Origin: Lachnospiraceae bacterium
GTDB lineage: Bacteria; Bacillota; Clostridia; Lachnospirales; Lachnospiraceae
Assembly: GCA_029054245.1 (NCBI GenBank)
Contig: JAIDFQ010000006.1
Span: forward strand, 62,001-126,000
DNA: 64,000 bases
Direction of reading: 5' to 3'
Numbering within the stretch: the first letter of the stretch is position 1; the number at the start of each line of letters is the position of its first letter. Both the position numbers and the translations under genes were made by a program. The notes beneath the pieces were generated by a model. The model saw only the letters and a program-made list of their open reading frames with translations. It searched no databases and was not told the origin of the DNA. Below, piece after piece: positions 35,332 to 43,706 of the stretch.

Positions 35332-36036
35332 ATGTCTTACTGTGTCAATTGCGGTGTGAAGCTGGAATCTTCCCTCACGGAGTGTCCTCTTTGCAATACA
35401 CCTGTTATTAATCCAAAAGAACTATATGATAAAAAAAAGACATCTCCCTATTCTAAACAGCGGGGGCAAGTCGACGTGGTAAAAAGAAAGGATCTTGCTA
35501 TCCTTAGCAGTATCGTGTTGATTGCCACATCCATAAGCTGTCTGCTTCTGAATCTCTTTGTATTTTCGCAAAATATGTGGTCGCTTTTCATCATCGGCGC
35601 CTGCCTGTTGTTATTTGTGCTGATTTTTCCTGCAGTGATTTATACGAAGCTGCCCATTTATATATCTCTTTTGTTTGACGGAATTGCTGTAGGGTTCTAT
35701 TTGTATATGATCACGTTTAATACTTCATCAGCGGAATGGTTCTTTGGTCTTGCCTTGCCGATCCTGCTTCTGGTCACCATATTGGTAGAAATTTTTGCCC
35801 TGCTGCTCCGCTCTTTCCCTATTTCTTTCATCACCACTGCCTTGTATTTCTTTGCTGAAGCTGCGCTTTTATGCGTGGGAATCGAGCTTTTGATCCATCA
35901 TTATTTTGACACCGCTTTAAGGCTGACTTGGTCTGCCGTCGTGCTCACTGTATGCAGCCTGATCGTCGTTCTTTTAATTACCGTATTATCACGGAGAAGG
36001 CTGCGCGATGCTGTGCGAAGAAGGCTGCACTTTTAA
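35332..36036 (+). CDS. Zinc-ribbon multi-pass membrane protein, DUF6320-like
   Basis: A 234-residue protein with an N-terminal zinc ribbon (Cys4, Cys7, Cys18, Cys21) followed by a basic linker and about six transmembrane helices between residues 50 and 222, ending in an Arg-rich cytoplasmic tail. I recall the DUF6320 label for zinc-ribbon membrane proteins found next to acyltransferases in Lachnospiraceae, but I cannot confirm it here. It lies 30 bases after the acyltransferase gene and has an AAAGGA box, so the two form an operon. Function unknown; anchoring or guiding the acyltransferase product to the membrane is a guess. Confidence 0.7.
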   Translation: MSYCVNCGVKLESSLTECPLCNTPVINPKELYDKKKTSPYSKQRGQVDVVKRKDLAILSSIVLIATSISCLLLNLFVFSQNMWSLFIIGACLLLFVLIFPAVIYTKLPIYISLLFDGIAVGFYLYMITFNTSSAEWFFGLALPILLLVTILVEIFALLLRSFPISFITTALYFFAEAALLCVGIELLIHHYFDTALRLTWSAVVLTVCSLIVVLLITVLSRRRLRDAVRRRLHF

Positions 36037-36077
36037 AGACTGCTTTTCTGCCTTCTATCGCAAGCATCTTGCTTTCC

Positions 36078-36506
36078 TCAATATTTGTCCGGATAGTCTG
36101 TTCCCGTCTCTTCCGTCATTTTACGAATATATTTTTCCGGCTTCTCTTTCATCGCAAGCAAGGTATCAAATGCCAGAAGCAACATTCTGTCCCCATTCTG
36201 CCTCGTACCGCTGTTATCCCGGTCCAGCCTTGCTTTAAAATGATCCATCTGCCATACCATGACATCCACCACCGTATAACCTGCCACCTTAGCTTTGCAG
36301 GCAAAATTTCCATGTTCTATGTAATATAAAAATTCTTCGCAGATTTCCTCGTCTGCCTGCAGCTTCTTCCAAAAAGCATCCGCAAAAGCATCATCTTCTC
36401 CGGCATATCGGCATAATTCTTTAACAAATGTAAAAATTAAATCTTCTTTCAATTTTTCACCCCTTACTTCTTCCCATCTAAACACATCCTTCCGTTTCAT
36501 CACCAT
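36078..36506 (-). CDS. Uncharacterised 142-residue protein
   Basis: I do not recognise this protein. It is a soluble, acidic, mostly helical chain with two Cys and the distinctive segment AKVAGYTVVDVMVWQMDHFKARLDRD in its middle, followed by a helix with LLLAFDTLLAMKEKPEKYI. No membrane segment or signal peptide. It is convergent with the DUF6320-like gene, with a 41-base gap, and divergent from the VanR-like gene. The start is unclear: ATG codons at 36506 and 36500 are both possible and neither has a strong ribosome binding site. Intact coding frame and codon use like its neighbours support it as a real gene. Confidence 0.6.
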   Translation of the reverse strand: MVMKRKDVFRWEEVRGEKLKEDLIFTFVKELCRYAGEDDAFADAFWKKLQADEEICEEFLYYIEHGNFACKAKVAGYTVVDVMVWQMDHFKARLDRDNSGTRQNGDRMLLLAFDTLLAMKEKPEKYIRKMTEETGTDYPDKY

Positions 36507-36627
36507 AATAACATACTAAAATGACAGCTTGTCAATATGTTTGCCAAAGCCATTCTATATCAGCAAAAACAAATGAGCAAAAAAGTCAAAAAACGTCCTA
36601 AAAAAATAGCGTAACCCTGCCTTTATC

Positions 36628-36636
36628 TGTTATAAT
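36628..36636 (+). promoter_or_regulatory. Extended -10 promoter for the VanRS-like genes
   Basis: TGTTATAAT is a perfect extended -10 box (TATAAT at 36631-36636) without a clear -35. The predicted start of transcription falls just before or in the AGGAGG ribosome binding site at about 36643, giving a very short leader to the ATG at 36657. Confidence 0.45.
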
Positions 36637-36656
36637 GTTTTCCAGGAGGGTTTATT

Positions 36657-37355
36657 ATGAGTGAAAAAATACTAGTTGTTGATGACGAACGGGAAATTAC
36701 TGATTTAATTTCCCTCTACCTTGAAAATGAAAATTACACCGTTTATCCCTTTTATGATCCTATCGAGGCATGTAAGCTTGCCGAAACAGAGGAACTAGAC
36801 CTTGCAATCTTAGACGTTATGATGCCGAAAATGGACGGCTTCAAGCTCTGTCAGAAAATTCGGGAACACCACAATTATCCCATTATCATGTTGACTGCCA
36901 AAGAAGAAGAGACAGACAAGATTACAGGTCTTACCCTAGGCGCCGATGACTATATGACCAAACCGTTTCGTCCCTTGGAGCTGATTGCACGGGTAAAGGC
37001 ACAACTGCGTCGGTACAAGAAATATAATCAGATGACGCCTGCAGAAGAATCCCAGGTAATCATCCACGGCGGTCTGATGCTCAACAGCCTGACCCACGAA
37101 TGCACCTTGGACGAAAAACCTCTTTCCCTTACGCCCACAGAATTTACCATCCTTTATGTACTCTGCCAGAAAAAGGGGCAGGTCATCAGTGCGGAAGAAC
37201 TGTTCCACGCAGTATGGGGCGAGGAATATTTCAGCAAAAGTAACAATACAATCACCGTACACATCAGACACTTACGCGAAAAAATGAACGATTCTTTTGA
37301 GGATCCCAAATACATTAAAACCGTCTGGGGGTGTGGATACAAAATTGAAAACTAA
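36657..37355 (+). CDS. VanR-like response regulator (OmpR family)
   Basis: A 232-residue regulator with a receiver domain (phospho-acceptor Asp53 in AILDVMMP, acidic pocket VVDDE, Lys in TKPFRPLELIARVKAQLRRY) and an OmpR-type winged-helix DNA-binding domain with ITVHIRHLREKMN. From memory, the segments TKPFRPLELIARVKAQLRRYK, SLTPTEF, and the C-terminal GDEYFSKSNNTITVHIRHL-type run match VanR of enterococcal vancomycin-resistance operons very closely. The ATG at 36657 has an AGGAGG box eight bases upstream. It overlaps the sensor kinase gene. No vanH, vanA/G or vanX gene is in the window, so its target is unknown. Confidence 0.88.
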   Translation: MSEKILVVDDEREITDLISLYLENENYTVYPFYDPIEACKLAETEELDLAILDVMMPKMDGFKLCQKIREHHNYPIIMLTAKEEETDKITGLTLGADDYMTKPFRPLELIARVKAQLRRYKKYNQMTPAEESQVIIHGGLMLNSLTHECTLDEKPLSLTPTEFTILYVLCQKKGQVISAEELFHAVWGEEYFSKSNNTITVHIRHLREKMNDSFEDPKYIKTVWGCGYKIEN

Positions 37356-38490
37356 AGATAAGACGAAGTCCATTCTGTTTCTGGCAGTCTTTATCATCCT
37401 TGCACTTGGTATCGGCTATGGCATCTATTATATAGCGGATGTTGTTTATAATGGATCTGTTCTGGAATGGTTTGCAGAAAACTTTTTCTATATAGAGACC
37501 AAACATATTGATGGCAAAAACGGACCAGTCTATTATCACCACCCTGACTGGCCAAAATTAAAAGGGCTCGCACTCACCATATTTCTTGTCATGATGATTC
37601 TTTTTGTGATTTCCATTTATCTGACATCACATTTTCATGCCAGAAATCGAGTGCGGAAATCCATCTCAAAAACCAGCCGCATGCTGCTGACCTATATGCA
37701 CAATGACATCGACTCCAATGAGGTTTTCCCAGCTTCTTATGCGGAAGTTGCCTCACAGATTGTTCAAATCAAATCTACTATGCAGCGTCACGAACAGGCT
37801 ATGAAAGACGAGACAGACAGACGCAATGATCTGATTACCTACCTTGCCCACGACTTAAAGACGCCGCTTACTTCTGTGGTCGGTTACCTTGATCTGCTTG
37901 AGGAGGCACCGGACATGCCAGAGGCACAGCGCAGGAAATATATCCATATTACACTTGAAAAAGCGCTCCGCCTGGAAAAACTAATCAATGAATTTTTTGA
38001 GATTACCAGATACAACCTTCAGCAGATCATTCTGGAAAAGGAAACCATAGACCTTTCCTTTATGCTGATGCAGCTTACAGATGAATTTTACCCTCTGCTG
38101 ACCAACCACGGGAACACCATTGAATTACAGACGGAAGAAGATCTTCTCGTCTACGGAGACTCCATGAAACTTGCCCGTGTGTTTAACAACATTCTTAAAA
38201 ATGCAATATCCTACAGCTATCCTAACTCCTCCATCAAGGTGTTCGCCGGAAAGCGCGAAAAGGATATTTTTATCTGCTTTATCAATCAAGGAAAGACGAT
38301 TCCCGGAGAAAAATTAAATGCCATCTTTGAGAAATTTTTCCGCATGGATGAAGCAAGGAGCAGCAATACCGGAGGCGCCGGCTTAGGACTTGCCATTGCA
38401 AAGGAAATCGTCACTCTCCATGGAGGCACCATCAATGCCTCCAGCGAAAATGAAATGACCACCTTCAGTGTTACACTGCCGCTATATTAA
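37345..38490 (+). CDS. VanS-like sensor histidine kinase
   Basis: Partner of the VanR-like regulator. The 381-residue protein has two transmembrane helices (about 8-30 and 73-93) around a short extracytoplasmic loop of about 40 residues. A HAMP-like linker follows, then the H-box LAHDLKTPLTSVVGYLDLLEEAPDMP with phospho-acceptor His169, and the ATPase N, G1 and G2 boxes (FNNILKNAISYS, GGAGLGLAIAKEIV). The H-box and FFEITRYNLQ segments match enterococcal VanS as I remember it. The TTG at 37345 overlaps vanR-like by 11 bases; a GTG at 37333 is an alternative start. Ligand unknown. Confidence 0.87.
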   Translation: MKTKDKTKSILFLAVFIILALGIGYGIYYIADVVYNGSVLEWFAENFFYIETKHIDGKNGPVYYHHPDWPKLKGLALTIFLVMMILFVISIYLTSHFHARNRVRKSISKTSRMLLTYMHNDIDSNEVFPASYAEVASQIVQIKSTMQRHEQAMKDETDRRNDLITYLAHDLKTPLTSVVGYLDLLEEAPDMPEAQRRKYIHITLEKALRLEKLINEFFEITRYNLQQIILEKETIDLSFMLMQLTDEFYPLLTNHGNTIELQTEEDLLVYGDSMKLARVFNNILKNAISYSYPNSSIKVFAGKREKDIFICFINQGKTIPGEKLNAIFEKFFRMDEARSSNTGGAGLGLAIAKEIVTLHGGTINASSENEMTTFSVTLPLY

Positions 38491-38517
38491 TTCACTTAAT
38501 GCAAATTTATTACGAGT

Positions 38518-38558
38518 AAAGAGGGCTGAAAAGAAATTCCGTCTTTTCAGCCCTCTTT
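38518..38558. terminator. Terminator between the VanS-like gene and purL
   Basis: A 16-bp perfect stem (38518-38533 with 38543-38558; GAGGGCTGAAAAG core) with a nine-base loop and TTTTTATTTC on the plus strand. It ends the VanRS-like transcript. It also lies 25 bases past the purL stop on the other strand, where the T-run is weaker, so it may work in both directions. Confidence 0.88.
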
Positions 38559-38582
38559 TTATTTCATCAGACAAATAACTTA

Positions 38583-41500
38583 TCACTGGAAATATGCAAC
38601 GCCGGATTCAAAAATCTTGAGATCCTGCTCACCATAGATATTCACTGCCACGCCGTCTCCTCTGCGCTCCACATGCGCCATCTTGCCAAATGCTCTGCCG
38701 TCAGGGGAGGTAATTCCCTCAATTGCAGCATAAGAACCATTGATATTCCACTCTTCATCCATGGATACCTTTCCACTTGGATCAGCATACTGGGTCGCCA
38801 CCTGCCCGTTTGCAAAGAGTCTATCGATCCACTCCCTGGGCGCTACAAACCTGCCTTCTCCGTGAGAAGCAGGAGTCACGTAAGTTTGACCTAAATCTGC
38901 CCCCTGAAGCCATGGAGACTTATTGGATACTACCTTGGTATAAACCATCTTAGAGATATGACGATTAATAGTATTGAATGTCAGTGTAGGAGAATCCTCC
39001 TTCTGCCCTATAATCTCACCGTAGGGAACCAGCCCTAACTTAATCAGTGCCTGGAAACCGTTACAGATACCAAGTGCAAGCCCATCTCTTTCATCCAAAA
39101 GCTTCATGACAGCTTCCTTTATATGTTCATTCTGGAATGCCGTTGCAAAGAACTTAGCGCTTCCGTCCGGCTCATCGCCTGCTGAAAATCCCCCCGGGAA
39201 CATGATAATCTGTGCACCGTCGATATCCTTTTTGAATATTTCAACCGAAGATCTGATATCCTCCGCCGACTGATTCTTAAATACCCTTGTCACCACATCC
39301 GCACCGGCTCTTGTAAATGCCTTTGCGCTGTCATATTCGCAGTTGGTTCCCGGAAATACTGGTATGAATACAGTAGGTCTTGCCACTTTATGCTTACAAA
39401 CATAAATCTGATCTGCCTTATAAACATCAGACACCACTGCCTGCGTGTCTTTTTCCGCCTTAGTAGGGAATACCTTCTCAAGTGTTGATTTCCATGCGTC
39501 AAGCGCTTCCTCCATGGTAACTGTCACATCCTGATAGGTAAAGCAGCTTTCATCTTTAATCACGGCAACCTTTCTAAAGTTGAGGTCATCAGCCTCCTGT
39601 ATCGAGCCTTCCAAAAGCACTGCTGCGTCTTTACTGCTCATTTCAAGGACAAGGTCACCTAAACAGTTTTCAAATAAGTCAACCATCTTAAGCTCTTTTT
39701 CAAAAGCAACGCCAAGTTGATTTCCGAAAGCCATTTTGCTGATTCCTGCCAAAAGCCCCTTAGAATCCAGCGCATAGGCGGCTTTTACCTTTCCTTCCCT
39801 CATCAGTCCTGTGATAAAGCGATAGGTCTGCATCACATGCTCGTACACCGGTATATCATATTCGTCTTTGTCAAACCAGAACTGCATCAGAATATCTCCC
39901 GCCTCCTTCAGCTCCGGTGTTATGATATCTTTCTTTTCTGCCACATCCACTGCAAAGGATACCAGTGTAGGCGGAACATCAATTTCATTGAAGGTGCCGG
40001 ACATACTGTCCTTTCCTCCAATAGACGGAAGTCCAAAACCAATCTGTGCATCATATGCACCGAGAAGAGCTGCGAAAGGCTGGCTCCATCTTTCAGGATC
40101 AGAAGTCATGCGCCTGAAATACTCTTGGAAGGTAAAGCGGATCTTACCGAAATCGCCTCCTCCTGCCACGATCTTTGCCATGGATTCTGTCACAGCATAA
40201 ACAGCGCCGTGATAAGGACTCCAAGAGGACAGATAAGGATCAAAGCCATAACTCATCATCGTGACGGTATCTGTCTTTCCTTTTAATACAGGGAGCTTTG
40301 CAATCATAGTCTGAGTTTCTGTAAGCTGGTATTTCCCGCCGTAAGGCATCAGCACGCTTGCTGCACCGATGGAAGAGTCGAACATCTCCACCAGTCCCTT
40401 CTGAGAGCATACGTTAAGATCGCCCAGCACTTTAAGCCATGCTCCCTTTATATCATTCTTATCCAGCAGTTCCTTCACCTTGGGAACGGCAATCTGCTTT
40501 AAGTAATTATTGTCTGCGTCAGGTATATCCACCGTTACGTTCGTTTCCTGATGGGCGCCGTTGGTGTCAAGGAAGGCTCTTGCTATATTGACAATTTCTT
40601 TTCCTCTCCATTTCAAAACCAGTCTGGGTTCTTTGGTAACCACTGCAACGGGAACCGCTTCCAGATTTTCTTCTGCCGCATAGCCAAGAAATTCTTCCAC
40701 ATTGGCAGGATCCACCACCACTGCCATTCTCTCCTGGGATTCCGAAATTGCCAGCTCGGTTCCATCCAGACCAGCATACTTTTTGGGTACCTTATCTAAA
40801 TCTACTACAAGACCAGGGGCAAGCTCTCCGATTGCCACAGATACACCGCCTGCTCCAAAGTCGTTACACTTCTTAATGATCCTGCTGACTTCTCCCCTGC
40901 GGAAGAGCCTCTGTATCTTGCGCTCTGTGGGCGCATTCCCCTTCTGAACCTCTGCACCGCATTTCTCAATGGAACTCTCCGTATGTACCTTGGACGAGCC
41001 TGTAGCGCCGCCGCAGCCGTCGCGTCCTGTTCTTCCGCCCAAAAGAACAATGATATCATCGGGATCAGAATTTTCTCTTATGACATTCTTTCTGGGCGCA
41101 GCACCCATAACAGCGCCAATCTCCATACGCTTCGCAACGTAGTCAGGATGATAGATTTCCTTTACATAACCAGTTGCAAGACCAATCTGATTTCCATAAG
41201 AGGAATAACCAGCAGCTGCCCCTCTTACCAGCTTTTTCTGGGAAAGCTTGCCCTTTAATGTTTCGGCAACCGGAATCGTAGGGTCTGCCGCTCCTGTCAC
41301 GCGCATTGCCTGGTAAACATAGCCCCTCCCTGACAGGGGATCTCTGATGGCGCCTCCAAGACAAGTTGCCGCGCCGCCGAAAGGCTCTATCTCCGTAGGA
41401 TGGTTATGGGTCTCATTTTTAAAGAACACAAGCCACTCTTCCGTCACAGGACCATCACCGTAATCCATTTCTACCGGCACCACCACTGAGCAGGCATTGA

Positions 41501-42416
41501 TCTCGTCAGACTCCTCCATATCCTGCAGCTTTCCGTCCTTTTTCAACTTCCTCATTGCCATCAGCGCTAAATCCATCAGACACACGAACTTATCTTCTCT
41601 GCCCGCAAAGATTTCGCTTCTGGTATCTAAGTAACTTTGATAGGTGGTCTCAAGAGGTACCCTATAATAACCTTCCTTGAATTCAATATTCTTCAGCTCT
41701 GTGGAGAAAGTGGTATGACGGCAGTGGTCAGACCAATAAGTATCCAATACACGGATTTCCGTCATGGTCGGATCCCTGTGCTCTTCCTTCTTGAAATAAT
41801 TCTGAATGTGCTGAAAATCCTTAAAGGTCATTGCCAGCTCCAGACGTTCATACAGACTCCGAAGCGTATCTTCCTCCATATCCTGAAAGCCGTCAAAGAC
41901 GATTATGTCCTCCGGTTCCTCATATTCCGTTATCAGCGTATCTGGTTTATCCAACGCTGTTTCTCTAGAATCTACTGGATTGATGCAATAGGCTTTTATC
42001 TTCTCAAATTCTTCCGGGGAAACCTCACCCATGATCAGATAAGTAATTGCCGTTTTTATAACCGCTTCCTCATCTTCCTTGAGAAACTTTACGCACTGCA
42101 TAGCGGAATCTGCCCGCTGGTCGAACTGCCCTGGCAAAAATTCTACGCTAAATACTTTGCCATCCGCCGGAATTTCGATTGTTTCCCTATAAAGAATGTC
42201 TACAGGCGGTTCTGAAAACACGCTGTTTACTGCGCGTTCAAAGGTTTCCTCTGAAAGATTCTCCACATCATAGCGGATTAGTACGCGCACATCCTTAACA
42301 CCCGAAATCCCCAGATAACTGCCGATTTCTTCTTTCAGTTCCTTTGCCTTTACTGCAAAGGGAGCTTTCTTTTCTACATAGATACGTTTTACGTTTCCCA
42401 TGGTGAGATTCATCAT
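38583..42416 (-). CDS. purL: Phosphoribosylformylglycinamidine synthase, single-chain PurL
   Basis: Converts formylglycinamide ribonucleotide, glutamine and ATP to the amidine in the fourth step of purine synthesis. The 1,277-residue chain fuses the PurS-like N-terminal domain (about 1-145), two AIRS-type synthetase halves (FKNETHNHPTEIEPFGGAAT at the active site; GGKDSMSGTF) and a C-terminal class I glutaminase. The glutaminase has the nucleophile elbow LGICNGFQALI, the GTNCEYDSAKAFTRAGA region and a His/Glu pair in ASHGEGRF. The fused form occurs in proteobacteria, eukaryotes and many Lachnospiraceae, whereas Bacillus has separate purS, purQ and purL. Two adjacent ATGs at 42416 and 42413 follow GGAGG directly, so the precise start is unsettled. 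Confidence 0.96.
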   Translation of the reverse strand: MMNLTMGNVKRIYVEKKAPFAVKAKELKEEIGSYLGISGVKDVRVLIRYDVENLSEETFERAVNSVFSEPPVDILYRETIEIPADGKVFSVEFLPGQFDQRADSAMQCVKFLKEDEEAVIKTAITYLIMGEVSPEEFEKIKAYCINPVDSRETALDKPDTLITEYEEPEDIIVFDGFQDMEEDTLRSLYERLELAMTFKDFQHIQNYFKKEEHRDPTMTEIRVLDTYWSDHCRHTTFSTELKNIEFKEGYYRVPLETTYQSYLDTRSEIFAGREDKFVCLMDLALMAMRKLKKDGKLQDMEESDEINACSVVVPVEMDYGDGPVTEEWLVFFKNETHNHPTEIEPFGGAATCLGGAIRDPLSGRGYVYQAMRVTGAADPTIPVAETLKGKLSQKKLVRGAAAGYSSYGNQIGLATGYVKEIYHPDYVAKRMEIGAVMGAAPRKNVIRENSDPDDIIVLLGGRTGRDGCGGATGSSKVHTESSIEKCGAEVQKGNAPTERKIQRLFRRGEVSRIIKKCNDFGAGGVSVAIGELAPGLVVDLDKVPKKYAGLDGTELAISESQERMAVVVDPANVEEFLGYAAEENLEAVPVAVVTKEPRLVLKWRGKEIVNIARAFLDTNGAHQETNVTVDIPDADNNYLKQIAVPKVKELLDKNDIKGAWLKVLGDLNVCSQKGLVEMFDSSIGAASVLMPYGGKYQLTETQTMIAKLPVLKGKTDTVTMMSYGFDPYLSSWSPYHGAVYAVTESMAKIVAGGGDFGKIRFTFQEYFRRMTSDPERWSQPFAALLGAYDAQIGFGLPSIGGKDSMSGTFNEIDVPPTLVSFAVDVAEKKDIITPELKEAGDILMQFWFDKDEYDIPVYEHVMQTYRFITGLMREGKVKAAYALDSKGLLAGISKMAFGNQLGVAFEKELKMVDLFENCLGDLVLEMSSKDAAVLLEGSIQEADDLNFRKVAVIKDESCFTYQDVTVTMEEALDAWKSTLEKVFPTKAEKDTQAVVSDVYKADQIYVCKHKVARPTVFIPVFPGTNCEYDSAKAFTRAGADVVTRVFKNQSAEDIRSSVEIFKKDIDGAQIIMFPGGFSAGDEPDGSAKFFATAFQNEHIKEAVMKLLDERDGLALGICNGFQALIKLGLVPYGEIIGQKEDSPTLTFNTINRHISKMVYTKVVSNKSPWLQGADLGQTYVTPASHGEGRFVAPREWIDRLFANGQVATQYADPSGKVSMDEEWNINGSYAAIEGITSPDGRAFGKMAHVERRGDGVAVNIYGEQDLKIFESGVAYFQ

Positions 42417-42458
42417 CCTCCGTTTTTGTTTGTTATTTGTGTTTGCTGCAATACTTTT

Positions 42459-42486
42459 ATTATACCGAATCTACTGCAATTTGCAA
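42459..42486 (-). promoter_or_regulatory. purL promoter inside the lacI-like 3' end
   Basis: Minus-strand TTGCAA (42486-42481), 16-base spacer and TATAAT (42464-42459). The -35 box lies inside the last codons of the LacI-type gene, so purL has its own start signal although it follows that gene. No purine riboswitch fits into the 40-base leader. Confidence 0.6.
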
Positions 42487-43490
42487 GTGCTATGTCCTTG
42501 CCTTAAAACGGGCAGCGTGGTATAACTCTGCACCAGAAGCATGGGATTTTCCATTTTGCGAAGCAGCATCACCGCCGCCTGCACGCCCAGTTCATACACA
42601 TCAATGTCAATAATGGTTGGTTTCGGTTCGATCAGAGCTGAATAAGGATAACTGTCAAAGGTAAGAAATGCTGTTCTTTCAGGTATCTTCCATCCATATT
42701 CAGAAAGTGCCTTGACCACCCCAAGGGCAAGGGCATTGTTTTCGCACACAATTGCCCTTGGCGGCTCCTTTAAGTCAAGCAGTTCCTTCGTCTGTCTGTA
42801 AGCATCCTCCCTGCTTGCGTCTGTGTGACGGATGTAATCATCCGGTATCCGATACCCATACTCATACATGCCCCCAAGAAAACCGTTGAGCCGCTGCATG
42901 GAGATATGATTGGAAGCGCTCTCCGCCACAAAAGCAACCTTTTCATAATGACACTCCAGCATGTGCTGGGCGGCAAATTCACCTGCCAGGCCATTATTGA
43001 TATCAATCCAGCATATCCTGCTTCCCGGTCCGGGATGTCCGATATAAATATGTGGGAACTTCGTTTCCAGCAGGATTTTTGCCATTCCAGGAATTGTGCA
43101 GGAGCCGTGTATTAAAATGCCATCAGCAATCCTGCTGGATATCAGATCCCTAAAGTAATCTCCGCCAGCGCCCTCGCCGGGTACGTCTTCCAGCATCAAG
43201 GTATAGCCGCAGCGGGACAGTTCCCTGCGCACGCCGCACAAGATATCGAACATATGGGGATTATGATAGGCCTCCTCCTTTTGTAGATTGGAAAGAAAGA
43301 TAATATTCCGGGTCCTGCCCCTTGCAAAGCTTACAGCTCTTGCATTGGGGGTATAATGAAGCTTCTCAATCGCTTCCCTGACACGGGCGCTTGTTTCCGG
43401 CGAAATAGAACTCCAATGGTTCAAAACCTTCGATACGGTAGATGTAGAAACACCTGCTTCCACTGCAACATCACGGATGGTAACAGCCAT
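42471..43490 (-). CDS. LacI-family regulator of the first maltodextrin locus
   Basis: A 339-residue regulator with an N-terminal LacI helix-turn-helix (MAVTIRDVAVEAGVSTSTVSKVLNHW) and hinge (PNARAVSFARGRTRNI), then the periplasmic-binding-protein-like sugar-sensing domain. An upstream in-frame start at 43598 is rejected, because GGAGG lies eight bases before the ATG at 43490 and the family begins there. It is divergent from the binding protein gene at 43707, so it probably controls the malE-malF-malG-GH13 operon and perhaps itself. The inducer is likely a malto-oligosaccharide, inferred from the neighbours. The stop codon overlaps the purL promoter. Confidence 0.9.
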   Translation of the reverse strand: MAVTIRDVAVEAGVSTSTVSKVLNHWSSISPETSARVREAIEKLHYTPNARAVSFARGRTRNIIFLSNLQKEEAYHNPHMFDILCGVRRELSRCGYTLMLEDVPGEGAGGDYFRDLISSRIADGILIHGSCTIPGMAKILLETKFPHIYIGHPGPGSRICWIDINNGLAGEFAAQHMLECHYEKVAFVAESASNHISMQRLNGFLGGMYEYGYRIPDDYIRHTDASREDAYRQTKELLDLKEPPRAIVCENNALALGVVKALSEYGWKIPERTAFLTFDSYPYSALIEPKPTIIDIDVYELGVQAAVMLLRKMENPMLLVQSYTTLPVLRQGHSTCKLQ

Positions 43491-43552
43491 AAAATATCCT
43501 CCATTCCTGCCTGACCCATGTAATTGGGCAAAACACATAAATTTGCAATAAT

Positions 43553-43579
43553 AGTATAGCATTTTCCTAACAAAGTCAA
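43553..43579 (-). promoter_or_regulatory. Promoter of the first LacI-type gene
   Basis: Minus-strand TATACT (43558-43553) preceded by TGC, an extended -10 element, with TTGACT (43579-43574) 15 bases upstream. Spacing is short for the -35, so the extended -10 may carry most of the activity. Confidence 0.5.
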
Positions 43580-43619
43580 CAAAAAATACAGAAACCACAT
43601 AGAAAAAACCTCATTAAAA

Positions 43620-43628
43620 TGGTATAAA
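43620..43628 (+). promoter_or_regulatory. Extended -10 candidate for the first mal operon
   Basis: TGGTATAAA fits an extended -10 element about 80 bases before the binding protein start. No good -35 box is seen. The operator-like palindrome at 43673 would lie in the leader downstream of it. Weak evidence. Confidence 0.35.
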
Positions 43629-43672
43629 TGACATATGCAAAAGACGTACGCCGCTATTATATCCATATTTTA

Positions 43673-43686
43673 GGAAAACATTTTCA
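43673..43686. promoter_or_regulatory. LacI/CcpA-type operator in front of the first binding protein gene
   Basis: GGAAAACATTTTCA is a near-palindrome (GAAAA/TTTTC) that differs at two positions from the TGAAAACGTTTTCA form of a catabolite-responsive element. It lies seven bases before the AGGAGG box of the gene at 43707, where a bound repressor would block transcription. It may be the site of the divergent LacI-type protein or of CcpA. Confidence 0.45.
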
Positions 43687-43706
43687 CAAAAAAAGGAGGA
43701 AGTACT

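Noticed and set aside
36657-38490. Vancomycin-resistance operon
   Set aside because: Only the regulator and sensor genes are present; no vanH, ligase or vanX homologue occurs in the window.
39717-40286. 189-residue open frame on the plus strand opposite purL
   Set aside because: It is an antisense shadow of purL with no family motif.
42417-42470. Purine riboswitch before purL
   Set aside because: The leader from the predicted promoter is only about 40 bases, too short for a purine aptamer, and no conserved core was seen.
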